Positions 25,774 to 35,531 of a DNA stretch of 50,216 nucleotides are shown here, in pieces. The position numbers and the translations under genes were made by a program. This stretch comes from CAZUTO01 sp964623085 (GTDB lineage Bacteria; Pseudomonadota; Gammaproteobacteria; Pseudomonadales; GM7GCV1), in contig CAZUTO010000015.1 of the NCBI GenBank assembly GCA_964623085.1, forward strand, positions 1 through 50,216, read 5' to 3'. The notes below the pieces were generated by a model that did no database searches, had not been told where the DNA came from, and was given only the letters and a program-made list of their open reading frames with translations. Each line of letters opens with the position of its first letter. Within the stretch, counting starts at the first letter, position 1.

Positions 25774-26382
25774 CTACTTTTTTTCTTCTGGCCAAAGGCT
25801 CACGATGCGATCAATTTCCGGCCGCGGTCGCTCGGCGATAGGCGCGTCAGCACTACCAATAAAAATAAAGCCCAAAATATCCACTTGCTCATCGTGGCCG
25901 AGTAATGCTTTTATTCTTCGATGATAGGCAGGCCAGCCAGTAATCCACTGCGCCACATAACCTAAAGCATGCGCAGCAATAAGAATATTTTGGCAAAGTG
26001 CTCCCCCAGAAAGCTGTTGCTCTATTAAAGGCACTTTTGCAAATTTTTCTTCATTTGGATGACATGTAATGACCAGCAGCGTAGGCACATTTTCAATCGC
26101 CTGATTGAGCAAATCCAACTTCTTCTCAATCTCATGCTGCCGCTCTTGCTGAAAAATGCTTGTTTGGACATCGATCAGTTTCCGGCGGCCTTCACTACAA
26201 ACCACCTGAATGCGCCAAGGTTCAGCACGGCCGTGGTCAGGCACGCGAACACCTGCCGCTAAAATCTGGCGAAGCTCATTATCGCTCGGACCAGGGGCGA
26301 CCATCTTCACAGCCACTAAAGAGCGCCTAGTATGGAGCAAATCCATCGTGGAGCTAATGTTGTTCAAATCAGGGTTTGTCAT
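25774..26382 (-). CDS. Nitroreductase-family FMN oxidoreductase
   Basis: A 202-residue flavoprotein of the nitroreductase superfamily, in the small YdjA-like group. The N-terminal TRRSLVAVK carries the arginines that bind FMN phosphate. VRVPDHGRAEPWRIQVV replaces the usual APSxxNxQPWRF segment. The C-terminal half has GALCQNILIAAHALGYVAQWITG and a closing RPRPEIDRIVSLW. Such enzymes use NAD(P)H to reduce nitro compounds, quinones or similar acceptors; the natural substrate is usually unknown. It is monocistronic and divergent from the carboxylase gene. Confidence 0.9.
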   Translation of the reverse strand: MTNPDLNNISSTMDLLHTRRSLVAVKMVAPGPSDNELRQILAAGVRVPDHGRAEPWRIQVVCSEGRRKLIDVQTSIFQQERQHEIEKKLDLLNQAIENVPTLLVITCHPNEEKFAKVPLIEQQLSGGALCQNILIAAHALGYVAQWITGWPAYHRRIKALLGHDEQVDILGFIFIGSADAPIAERPRPEIDRIVSLWPEEKK

Positions 26383-26709
26383 GGGTTCATCATATCTCAG
26401 CTACAGCGTATTCTAAGAGTCATATTTATATTCCGTCGCTGCGATATAAATAGCCTGCAAATATCTGTCGTCTATGGCTATAATCCGCCTACAGCTGCTC
26501 TATATGGTAGCCTCTTTGGTGCAAGACAAATTTAAGTATTTTGAGCTCGCGTTCTCGACAAGAATAAACAAATCATTCTTCTCTTTGGACATTAAAGTAC
26601 AAAAGGCCTAAAGAAAGGGAAAACATACGTTAAGGTAGGAAGTACCTTGCCGCTGGCCAACTGAAAGTACTATTTTATATACGACTAATTCGGGATTATT
26701 TTTAACGAT
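26383..26709. promoter_or_regulatory. Divergent intergenic region, carboxylase leader
   Basis: About 330 gene-free bases between the nitroreductase and carboxylase genes. A perfect TATAAT (26479-26484, plus strand) has only a weak -35 (TGCAAA at 26456-26461). If used, the carboxylase message has a leader of about 220 bases. A small hairpin AAGGTA/TACCTT (26632-26648) lies in that leader. A second AT-rich -10 may exist near 26670. Confidence 0.4.
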
Positions 26710-29700
26710 ATGACAACTACCGATAAAGAATCTAGCTTATTACTTTTTACCAATGCCGAAAAGGTTGCAAAGGACTACGCACTCAATAACGTCAAACACC
26801 CATTTTCTTGGCACACTAAAGTGCCAGGACTAGTTGAAGAAGCAGAAATAGCCAAAGAACTAAAAACGCTCAAAACACTTTCCGTAGATGATTACATCTC
26901 TCGAGTTCTAGATCCTGCAGAAGCCGCTTCAAGACCCAGCGCCAAAGAAATAGTGGGTAAGTTCAATGGCAAGATCTACAACGAAATCGATCAGGGTCCG
27001 CTTTACGCCGTAGAAATATCAGTCAGCTCGGAGGGGGAAAGCCGGCGCATCGGGATCCTTGCGCAGAATCGCGCCTCAAAAAACGGTGTTTGGAGCCCCG
27101 AGCATCACATGGAAGCCAGTCAGCTAGTGCGAATATGGTCTAGACGATCTATTCCAATTGTAACGCTAATGGACACACCAGGAGCAGATGCTGGCTCGGA
27201 AGCCAACAGCAATAATCAAGCACATTCCATTTCGCGATTGATCGCGGAAATGACGAGCGCCAACGTTCCAACGGTTGGAATCATATATGGACTTGGATAC
27301 TCAGGTGGTGCCATTCCACTTGCCGCCACCAACATTCTTCTTTCCGTAAAGACAGGCGTATTCAACACCATTCAACCTAAAGGCTTGGCCAACATTGCGC
27401 GGCAATACAACCTATCTTGGCAGGAAAGCGCCGCCTATGTGGGCATTTCTCCAAGCGAGCTATTCGACCGAAATGTGATCGATGGCATTATCGATTGGGG
27501 CCCTGAAGATAGCGACGAAGCACAGACTTTAGCAGACTGTATATGTAACGCACTAAACGTCATTGAGGACGAAGCCAACAACCTTCTCTCTGAAGAACCC
27601 ATGGTGATGGAAGATTACCAAGGGCTTATTAGTCGCTATCTTGAAAGTCGTCCAGAACTTGAGAAGCTTGAGCGCCAAGGGCAATTCGAAGTTAACAACA
27701 ACATGTCGGAATTCCCGAGTGTATTTGATCATTGTATTGCCTATATGCGCTATCTATCTATGCGCACACGTATATCGTCTAGCAGCTTAGACGCATACGG
27801 ACGGCTAGCCGACGAAGAACTTCCAGAGGGTGATCTCTCCGAGCGAACAAATCAAAGCCGAATAAAGAGCTTCGAGCGCTGGCACAGCGATCCTGAAAAA
27901 CTGGTATATCAAGATGCACTCTATAAAGCTTGGACAAACTTCAAGCAAAAACGCTCGGACATCAACGTAGAGCGTAACAGGCTGACATCTATGCTGTTGG
28001 GCGATCCGCAAAAAAACTTCACGGAAGCGCGTAGAAATCTATGTTTCCAAGTGTCTTTGTATCTCTACAACCGTTGGAAATCGGACGCCGAATTTAATTT
28101 CTTAAGACTGTCTCAACAAATTAGCCAATCACAAAGCACCGACGCGGAAGCATCGCTGTACAGCAAAAACGATATCGACGTTACTATCCTCGATCTCGTT
28201 TATGCAACCGACTTGATCGACACGTTCAAAGCTGAATTCGAAAATATGCGTATTTTCGATGCTCTCTATAACACCATTATTCATCGCTTAGCCGATATAG
28301 CCGAAGAAACACAAGCATTCCGAACGCTATCTCAGGACTCACTTAGCAAAATCCTCGATAGTTCTCTGGAACGTGCAACCAGTGCTGTTGCCGCCTATGG
28401 TGATGCAACATCAGGATTGTCACCAGAAGATGAAGCCGCTCGCCAATCAGCGCAATTCGCAGGCTGGCTTAAATACTTCACCAGCTTCCGACGACGCGGT
28501 GATTTTCTGACCGATGTTGAAGAATGGAAGCGCGTGTTCTTCCCGCGGCTTTCGGAATCCTTATTAGTTCTGATTACTTTTTTCTTTGAAGATTTAATTC
28601 CCGAATTTCTTGAGTCCCAGCAACAAGGCAAAAGTTACGAAGGGAAAATTAACCCTGGCCGTATCGGCAAGAGAAAAGACTTCTGGAATCAGCTCAATAT
28701 CGCCCACACGGATCTTCTGGTGCAACGTGTTTTGGATTCCTACAAACGGCAGAAAAAGACAACCGTTGCGGCGTTTAAAGACGAATTTTTTGACGAATTC
28801 GAAGAGACTAACGCTGGTTTAATGACATCGAACCCTGTTTCCTTTCCAGGTTTTCGAATCTCCATAGAAAAAGCATTATCCAATGACATAACACCTTGTG
28901 GAGTAGTTACTGGAATCGGCAAACTCAAGTCGGGAAATAAACAGCAGGTAGGTGTCGTTATTTCTAACATGCTGTTTCAGGCTGGTGCCTTTGATATGGC
29001 CGGCGCCCAGAAGCTCTGTGACTTAATGGTGGAATGCGGCAACAAGGGCATACCTGTCATTGCCTTTGTTTCTTCTGGCGGCATGCAAACCAAGGAAGGC
29101 GCCAACGCGCTCTTTTCTATGGCGATTACCAATGATCGTATTACTCGATTCATTGAGGAAACAGGATTGCCGTTTATCGTGTTTGGATTCGGTGATTGTA
29201 CTGGGGGCTCACAGGCGAGTTTTGTCACACATCCACTGATTCACACCTACTACTTTAGTGGTGCAGATCTTCCCTTTGCAGGTCGTGTGGTAGTGCCGTC
29301 CTTCTTGCCGTCAATGTGCACAGTATCAAACTATTTAAGCAACACCCCAGGTGCCATGCGCGGCTTGGTCAAACACCCATTCGCTGAAGGGCTAGACGAA
29401 AAACTAAAAGAAATCGATCCATCGCTCAGCGTGCCGAGCGATACCGTTGAAGACGTCGTTCAACGCATCTTAGAAGGCACTGAAAAAGTACAGGATGTGC
29501 AGCCAGAATCACCGGTAAGAGCAAGAGATTTGATTCGTCCTATCGAAAGAGTGCTTATCCACGCTCGCGGCTGTACGGCTGTCAAATTGATTCGTATCGC
29601 TAAACAGCTGAACAAGAAAGTACTTTTGGTCCAATCTGATCCCGATATGAGTTCTGTGGCCGTTGATATGCTCGGCGAGCAGGACGAAGTGATTTCACTG

Positions 29701-31272
29701 GGCGGGCAAACGCCAGATGAAAGCTATCTCAATGGACAAAGTGTCGTCGCTATTGCCAATCGCTATAACGCGGACTCTCTGCACCCCGGTATTGGCTTCC
29801 TTTCGGAGAATGCCGACTTTGCACGACTTTGTCGCAAATACGATCTAAACGTGGTTGGCCCCATGGCCAAAAGTATGGACACCATGGGCAACAAATCCAA
29901 CGCTATTTACACCGCAATGAGTAATAACGTACCGGTTGTTCCAGGCAGCCACGGCATTCTCACAAGCGCGGAAGCGACCGCCAAGGTTGCGGGAGAAATT
30001 GGCTACCCAGTGTTACTTAAAGCTGTACATGGTGGTGGTGGCAAGGGCATCAAAGTAGTGCGTGAACCCAGTGAAATTCGGGATGCATTTAATACCGTCT
30101 TCGCCGAAGCACGCAGCGCATTCGGAAACGGCGATCTCTATCTAGAAAAGTTTGTTGAATCTATGCGCCACATTGAAGTTCAGGTGCTAAGAGACTCACA
30201 CGGGAATACCAAGATTCTTGGGCTCAGAGACTGCACCGTTCAACGAAACAATCAAAAAGTACTCGAAGAATCTGGCTCCACGATGTTGCCAAAAGCGCTG
30301 GAGAAAGAAGCCTATAAAGCAGCAGAATCGCTTGCCGATGCTGTGGATTACCTTGGCGCGGGTACTGTCGAGTTCATTTATGACTTGGCAAACAATGCCA
30401 TCTACTTTATGGAAATGAATACTCGGCTCCAGGTAGAACACCCTGTCACTGAGTGGACATCTGAGATCTCTATTGTCAGTCAGCAATTTCGAATTGCCGA
30501 AGGGGAATCTATTAAAGATCTCAAGCCAGCCTCCAATGGCTTTTCTATTGAAGCACGAGTGACCGCCGAACGCGCGGCACTCGACAAGGACAGCAACATT
30601 GAATTTTTACCCACACCTGGACTGGTCGTCGAATGCAAATTCCCCGAAAGAGAGGATATGGAATTAATTGCTTCCGTCGGTGACGGTAAAACAATTTCGC
30701 CGTTCTATGACAGTATGATTGCTCAGCTTATCGTTCACGGCAAAGATCGCAATGACGCGATCAAAAAGCTGTTAGAGATACTGGATGAAACAAGTATCAA
30801 GGGCGTATGCACGAACATCCCACTACTTAAACGTATTCTGAACGACGGCACATTCAAAAAAGGAAACTACGATACAGGTTACCTCCCAGTATTCCTCGAT
30901 GGTCTAGACAAGGATGAGTTAATAGCTGACATGGCCTATACCGGCGTTGAGGAAGAAGAATCCAGCATTGAAGATTTACTGATCGAAGGCACGGATGAAA
31001 TCAAAGTGATCGCACCGATGACTGGTATCTTCTACTCTACCCCAGCACCTACAGAACCAGAATACTGCGCAGTCGACAGCCAAGTGCGAATGGGTGATAC
31101 GCTATGCCAAATTGAAGCGATGAAGCTTTTTACTCAGATTTCGCTTTCTAGCGTCAAGGGTGCAAATGAAGTCTTTCTCACTGACAAGGCATACAAAGTT
31201 GTTCGTATTAATCAAGCGAACGGCGCCCAAGTCAACGCGGGTGATCTTCTATTTGTAGTAAAACCTGCCTAG
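26710..31272 (+). CDS. Single-chain biotin-dependent acyl-CoA carboxylase (CT-alpha/CT-beta/BC/BCCP fusion)
   Basis: A 1520-residue cytoplasmic multidomain enzyme. The order is: AccA-like carboxyltransferase alpha (about 95-300; MDTPGADAGSEAN, YGLGYSGGAIPLAA), a helical spacer of about 400 residues, AccD-like carboxyltransferase beta (about 715-930; FVSSGGMQTKEG, FGDCTGGSQASFV), biotin carboxylase (about 942-1400; HPGIGFLSENADFA, GGGGKG at 1108-1113, RDCTVQRNNQK, EMNTRLQVEHP at 1235) and a biotinyl carrier domain (about 1435-1520) with biotinylated K1472 in EAMKL. It should use ATP and bicarbonate to carboxylate an acyl-CoA. Acetyl-CoA is likely but not proven. Bacterial acetyl-CoA carboxylase is normally four polypeptides, and eukaryotic fusions run BC-BCCP-CT, so this order is distinctive. 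It is monocistronic with a strong terminator. Confidence 0.9.
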   Translation: MTTTDKESSLLLFTNAEKVAKDYALNNVKHPFSWHTKVPGLVEEAEIAKELKTLKTLSVDDYISRVLDPAEAASRPSAKEIVGKFNGKIYNEIDQGPLYAVEISVSSEGESRRIGILAQNRASKNGVWSPEHHMEASQLVRIWSRRSIPIVTLMDTPGADAGSEANSNNQAHSISRLIAEMTSANVPTVGIIYGLGYSGGAIPLAATNILLSVKTGVFNTIQPKGLANIARQYNLSWQESAAYVGISPSELFDRNVIDGIIDWGPEDSDEAQTLADCICNALNVIEDEANNLLSEEPMVMEDYQGLISRYLESRPELEKLERQGQFEVNNNMSEFPSVFDHCIAYMRYLSMRTRISSSSLDAYGRLADEELPEGDLSERTNQSRIKSFERWHSDPEKLVYQDALYKAWTNFKQKRSDINVERNRLTSMLLGDPQKNFTEARRNLCFQVSLYLYNRWKSDAEFNFLRLSQQISQSQSTDAEASLYSKNDIDVTILDLVYATDLIDTFKAEFENMRIFDALYNTIIHRLADIAEETQAFRTLSQDSLSKILDSSLERATSAVAAYGDATSGLSPEDEAARQSAQFAGWLKYFTSFRRRGDFLTDVEEWKRVFFPRLSESLLVLITFFFEDLIPEFLESQQQGKSYEGKINPGRIGKRKDFWNQLNIAHTDLLVQRVLDSYKRQKKTTVAAFKDEFFDEFEETNAGLMTSNPVSFPGFRISIEKALSNDITPCGVVTGIGKLKSGNKQQVGVVISNMLFQAGAFDMAGAQKLCDLMVECGNKGIPVIAFVSSGGMQTKEGANALFSMAITNDRITRFIEETGLPFIVFGFGDCTGGSQASFVTHPLIHTYYFSGADLPFAGRVVVPSFLPSMCTVSNYLSNTPGAMRGLVKHPFAEGLDEKLKEIDPSLSVPSDTVEDVVQRILEGTEKVQDVQPESPVRARDLIRPIERVLIHARGCTAVKLIRIAKQLNKKVLLVQSDPDMSSVAVDMLGEQDEVISLGGQTPDESYLNGQSVVAIANRYNADSLHPGIGFLSENADFARLCRKYDLNVVGPMAKSMDTMGNKSNAIYTAMSNNVPVVPGSHGILTSAEATAKVAGEIGYPVLLKAVHGGGGKGIKVVREPSEIRDAFNTVFAEARSAFGNGDLYLEKFVESMRHIEVQVLRDSHGNTKILGLRDCTVQRNNQKVLEESGSTMLPKALEKEAYKAAESLADAVDYLGAGTVEFIYDLANNAIYFMEMNTRLQVEHPVTEWTSEISIVSQQFRIAEGESIKDLKPASNGFSIEARVTAERAALDKDSNIEFLPTPGLVVECKFPEREDMELIASVGDGKTISPFYDSMIAQLIVHGKDRNDAIKKLLEILDETSIKGVCTNIPLLKRILNDGTFKKGNYDTGYLPVFLDGLDKDELIADMAYTGVEEEESSIEDLLIEGTDEIKVIAPMTGIFYSTPAPTEPEYCAVDSQVRMGDTLCQIEAMKLFTQISLSSVKGANEVFLTDKAYKVVRINQANGAQVNAGDLLFVVKPA

Positions 31273-31289
31273 TGTTTTAGTTATCTCAA

Positions 31290-31327
31290 CCCATAAAAAA
31301 CCCAGCCTTGGCTGGGTTTTTTATGGG
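31290..31327. terminator. Bidirectional terminator between the carboxylase and helicase genes
   Basis: A perfect 18-pair inverted repeat (31290-31307 with 31310-31327) with core CCCAGCC/GGCTGGG flanked by six A and six T. It serves both convergent genes. Confidence 0.93.
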
Positions 31328-31338
31328 TAATACTATTT

Positions 31339-33276
31339 TTAACTGCTTTTACGTTTTCTAGGACTAGTCGGTTTCTTAGCTTTTGATGAAGATGAACCGA
31401 GGTTGTCCTTATTTTTTGTCTTCTTAGTTTCCGAGCCCTTAGCTTTCAAGCTCTTGGTTTTCGATCCTTTGTTTTTGGTCTCTTTACTTTTCACTGCTTT
31501 GTTCTGACTCTTAGATCCTTCCTTTTTCGATGAGCCAGCTTTCCCACCCGCTATCTCAGAGCGTGGCTTCTTACGCGCTTTTGGCGCCTTTTCGTCCAAT
31601 AATTCTGGCTTCGCTGGATAGTTACGTATGCGAATTTTTCTGAATTGTTGGAACAGATCTTTCGGCATATCTTTGGGGAGCTCAATCACACTGCTAGTTC
31701 CTTCCAGTTTGATTTCACCGATGTATTGACTGTCCAGCCCCAACTCATTCGCCACGGCACCCAAAATATCCCCTACTCGCACTGAGTGGTCCCTGCCAAC
31801 GTCTAACCGATAAGCCTCCATAGGCACACCTTCTACTTCCTGCACTTGCCGTTTTTCGGGTTTCCGACGCTTTTTATTCCCGTCTCTCGCGCCCGATTCT
31901 TTGACACGTCCATTTTTACCGGACATTGGTTTTCCGCCGGTCATCGAAAGGTCTCTATCGTTTACGACCAGATTACGCCCCCCCGGAGTTTGGTAACTCA
32001 GCGCGAGCGCGATTTCCTCGAAATCCAATCCAGTCGACTCGTGAATTTGCCTAAGGCTCGAACGAAGCGACTCCACGGGAGCCTTCTCCAGCGTTTTTTT
32101 CAAATTATCGGCAAAGCGATCTAAACGCACTTGCTTAAGCTGATCAGCTGTCGGCAATTGCATGGGTGGCACTTTTTGGCCAGTTGTGCGCTCAATAGTG
32201 TTCAGCATTCTGCGCTCACGCTGGGCCACAAAGAGTATTGCCTTTCCAGATCGGCCTGCTCGCCCTGTGCGACCAATACGATGGATATAAGACTCACCAT
32301 CGTAAGGAACATCATAGTTAACAACATGGGTAATTCGAGAAACATCAATACCTCTGGCCGCAACATCTGTTGCCACCACCACATCAATGACAGCATCTTT
32401 CAACTGTCGAATGCAGAGCTCCCGTTGACGCTGATTTAAATCGCCATGGATGCTGGAAGCACGATAACCTTTCATTTCTAACTTTTGCGCAAGCTCTTGT
32501 GCAGAAGTTTTGGTTCGTACAAACACCATTACGCCATCAAACTCTTCAGTCTCTAAAACAAGATCTAGCGCAGCAAGTTTGCGGGAATTATTTACTTCAA
32601 TATAAGTCTGCTGAATACGATCAACCGTTTTGGTTGCGGATTGAATACGAACCTCTTCCGGGTTTTGCAAATACTTGTTGACGATTCGTTTGATAGCCGC
32701 AGGCATCGTGGCACTAAAAAGAGCTAGCTGACGTGTCTTCGGTGTCTGCTCCAGTATCCATTCAACGTCGTCAATAAAGCCCATACGCAGCATTTCGTCA
32801 GCTTCATCCAAGACCACATGTTTTATATTAGCTAACTTAAGTGTCTTACGGCGCACATGATCCATAAGCCGCCCTGGCGTACCCACGATGATTTGCGGGC
32901 CTTTTTTCAATTGTCGTACTTGCGTACCCATATCTTGACCACCATAAACAGGCAAAACCTTAAGCCCTGTCAGAGTCTCAGCATAGGTCTCAATCGCCTC
33001 GGCAACTTGAATACCAAGCTCCCGTGTAGGAGTCAGTATCAGAACAACGGGGTAAGTAGCACTTTGGTCTACCTGTGATAACAGCGGCAAAGCAAACGCC
33101 GCTGTCTTCCCAGTTCCGGTCTGAGCAACACCCAAAAGATCACGCCCTGCCAACAACGGTCCAATACTGCGTTCTTGAATTGGCGACGGCCGCTCGTAAC
33201 CGAGCCGCATCAATGTCGTGCAAATAGAGTCAGGAAGACCCAGTTGTGAGAATGAAGGCGTGGCATCAGAAGTCAT
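31339..33276 (-). CDS. deaD: DEAD-box ATP-dependent RNA helicase, DeaD/CsdA type
   Basis: A 645-residue RNA helicase of the cold-shock/ribosome-assembly type. The Q motif is at the N-terminus (PSPIQ), motif I AQTGTGKT at 51-58, DEAD at 157-160, SAT at 188-190 and HRIGRTGRAGR in the second RecA domain. After the core comes a DbpA-like RNA-binding domain (about 465-540; YRLDVGRDHSVRVGDILGAVANE). A Lys/Ser-rich tail of about 90 residues (555-645) probably binds RNA non-specifically and differs from the Gly/Arg-rich tails common in this group. The gene follows a convergent terminator. About 155 bases separate its start from the GGDEF-EAL gene, room for the long leader typical of csdA. Confidence 0.94.
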   Translation of the reverse strand: MTSDATPSFSQLGLPDSICTTLMRLGYERPSPIQERSIGPLLAGRDLLGVAQTGTGKTAAFALPLLSQVDQSATYPVVLILTPTRELGIQVAEAIETYAETLTGLKVLPVYGGQDMGTQVRQLKKGPQIIVGTPGRLMDHVRRKTLKLANIKHVVLDEADEMLRMGFIDDVEWILEQTPKTRQLALFSATMPAAIKRIVNKYLQNPEEVRIQSATKTVDRIQQTYIEVNNSRKLAALDLVLETEEFDGVMVFVRTKTSAQELAQKLEMKGYRASSIHGDLNQRQRELCIRQLKDAVIDVVVATDVAARGIDVSRITHVVNYDVPYDGESYIHRIGRTGRAGRSGKAILFVAQRERRMLNTIERTTGQKVPPMQLPTADQLKQVRLDRFADNLKKTLEKAPVESLRSSLRQIHESTGLDFEEIALALSYQTPGGRNLVVNDRDLSMTGGKPMSGKNGRVKESGARDGNKKRRKPEKRQVQEVEGVPMEAYRLDVGRDHSVRVGDILGAVANELGLDSQYIGEIKLEGTSSVIELPKDMPKDLFQQFRKIRIRNYPAKPELLDEKAPKARKKPRSEIAGGKAGSSKKEGSKSQNKAVKSKETKNKGSKTKSLKAKGSETKKTKNKDNLGSSSSKAKKPTSPRKRKSS

Positions 33277-33431
33277 AGTCTGCCTAAAGTTAGGTAAGAG
33301 ATGTATTGGATGATAGTAAGCCTACTATCAGAGATGGCATGAAGTGCGGCGCGGATTATATCGACTTGTTACAAAGGGCGCACGAAATGATTTTCGCACT
33401 CAGTGCTCGTATGTAAGACATCAACCAGTAG

Positions 33432-35531
33432 TCACCCGCTGGCGGGAAGTTTCGTCAGTAGGTCTTGTGTTTCTGGGGAAATTGTCTTGACCAAGTCTCG
33501 ACAACTAGCCGGTTCGTGTAACAAATTACCCTGCATAAAATCACAACCTAATACACGAAGAAACTCACGCTGAGCATCGCCTTCAACGCCTTCAGCGATA
33601 ACGCGTAACCCAAGGCCATGAGCAAGGGCGATAATTGCCGAAACTACACTTCTATGCTTGTTCGACGTTTCAATTCCGGCAATAAATTGACTGTCTATTT
33701 TGAGCGTATCTAAGGGGAAACCCACAAGGTGTAGCAACGAAGAATAACGTGTACCAAAATCGTCAATCGCCACTCGAACGCCAGCACTCTGCAGAGTTCT
33801 CAATAACTCATAAATTTCTTCAGAATTTGACAGAAAAATATCTTCCGTAATTTCGATCTCAATGCTACCTGGACTCAACGCATTCTTTTTCATTGCGTCG
33901 ACCAACCAAGATTGAAAGCCATCAACTTGAAGCGTCGCCGGTAATACATTTATGCCCACTGACACTGAACTCATGCCCATATTTTGTATCAGCGATAAAT
34001 CGCGGGCGGCCGTCTCTATTACCCACCGGGTGATTTCATGAATATACGAGGTTTCAGCCGCTATTGGGATGAATTCGTCTGGCGGCGGATTGTCGAGTTC
34101 TTGGTTTTTCCAGCGCAACAACGCCTCGAATCCATTAATGCGCCCGCTAAAAAATTCTATTTGTGGCTGGTAGACTAACTCGAATTCGCCGCGATCTAAT
34201 GCGCCATTAAGCGCAGCTTCTAACTCCAGACGCCTTGTATGTGTAGCCATCATGCTGCTGTACACACTAAAGGTCGCCCGACCTGTTTCTTTACTACTAT
34301 ACATACTGATATCGGCACACTTTAGCAATTCGGAAGCATTGTTGCCGTGATCTGGAAAAATACTGATCCCCAAGCTTGCCGATGTATGTAAATCAAACTG
34401 TTCAATATGAATTTCGGTGCCTATAGACTCCATTATTCTGCTAGCAACTTCAATAGCAGCGGATTCGTTTTGTATATCTGGAATGATCACGACAAATTCG
34501 TCTCCACCCAGTCGGGCAAAAAACTCACCATTAGTTAAACACTTGCTCACGCGGCGCGATACTTCTTGCAGCAATAAATCACCGGCGTGATGACCGAGTG
34601 AGTCGTTGATATTTTTAAACCTATCAAGGTCGATAAGTATCAATGCTAGCCGATGGTTTAGCCGCTCCGCATCACTGAGCATCTGATCCATTCTATCCAT
34701 GAGTTGGTAACGGTTTGGCAAGCCAGTTAGCTGATCATAGTTCGCTCGGAGATTGAGTTGCGCCGTTCTTTGATCCACCAATGATTCAAGATCACCTGCA
34801 TGCTTTTCTATCCGTTGCCGCCCTTCACCAATCGTATCCAACATGTCATTGATTGCTGCCGATAGTGTACCGATTTCATCGGAGCCTCCTGCATCGGGCA
34901 AACGCTCGTCATATTCTTTTAGCAAACTTATTCGCCGCGCGAAATTAGCCAAATTCCCAATTGGGCGAGTTGTAAAGTGCTGTATGAGCAATAAAATAAT
35001 GGCAGTAATGATGGAGATCGAGATCAAGAATGTGATCAACAAACGCCAGTACTGAATACCGCCGAGATTTCGCTCACTGTTATCGTAAATAAGCGTGAGC
35101 AGACCGACCTGATTACCATTGTAATTAACGGGAACGCTAACACGGGTATAACCGTCTTCCGAGACGACTTCCTGACTATAAGCGAACTGCCAAATATTGA
35201 GCCCATTGCGTAAACGCTGCAAAAACAGGTTGCCTTCCATATCACTGACAGCAACACCATGAATACGATAATCGCGCATAGCTTGGTCAATAAGAAGTCC
35301 CGCTTCCATCTCATCCAAAAACACCAATGAAGCGTTAACATCTGATGCGAGCGAACTGGCTTTAATCGCCACGTCCCTCTGAAACTGCCGCACGGATTCG
35401 CGGTATTCCAACGCGTAAAATACACTTGATGACAATACAGAGAGCGACAGGCTTGCAATAACTAGAATCCATAGCGCCTTGCGGTTCAAACTCAGATATT
35501 TGAACCTTGAAAAAGGATTAAAGCGGATCAA
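33432..35531 (-). CDS. Membrane-bound GGDEF-EAL protein (c-di-GMP turnover)
   Basis: A 699-residue inner-membrane sensor. It has a transmembrane helix at about 18-40, a periplasmic sensor-like region (about 41-155), a second helix (about 165-185), HAMP (about 190-240), GGDEF (GGDEF at 342-346) and EAL (E469-A470-L471 in GFEALLRW, with VAIDDFG and AEGVEG). Both catalytic signatures are intact, so it could make or break c-di-GMP. The start is placed at TTG 35531, because AGGGGG lies six bases upstream and the first helix then follows a normal short basic N-terminus. An upstream ATG at 35603 lacks a ribosome-binding site. The next gene, divergent, encodes a similar protein. Confidence 0.9.
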   Translation of the reverse strand: MIRFNPFSRFKYLSLNRKALWILVIASLSLSVLSSSVFYALEYRESVRQFQRDVAIKASSLASDVNASLVFLDEMEAGLLIDQAMRDYRIHGVAVSDMEGNLFLQRLRNGLNIWQFAYSQEVVSEDGYTRVSVPVNYNGNQVGLLTLIYDNSERNLGGIQYWRLLITFLISISIITAIILLLIQHFTTRPIGNLANFARRISLLKEYDERLPDAGGSDEIGTLSAAINDMLDTIGEGRQRIEKHAGDLESLVDQRTAQLNLRANYDQLTGLPNRYQLMDRMDQMLSDAERLNHRLALILIDLDRFKNINDSLGHHAGDLLLQEVSRRVSKCLTNGEFFARLGGDEFVVIIPDIQNESAAIEVASRIMESIGTEIHIEQFDLHTSASLGISIFPDHGNNASELLKCADISMYSSKETGRATFSVYSSMMATHTRRLELEAALNGALDRGEFELVYQPQIEFFSGRINGFEALLRWKNQELDNPPPDEFIPIAAETSYIHEITRWVIETAARDLSLIQNMGMSSVSVGINVLPATLQVDGFQSWLVDAMKKNALSPGSIEIEITEDIFLSNSEEIYELLRTLQSAGVRVAIDDFGTRYSSLLHLVGFPLDTLKIDSQFIAGIETSNKHRSVVSAIIALAHGLGLRVIAEGVEGDAQREFLRVLGCDFMQGNLLHEPASCRDLVKTISPETQDLLTKLPASG

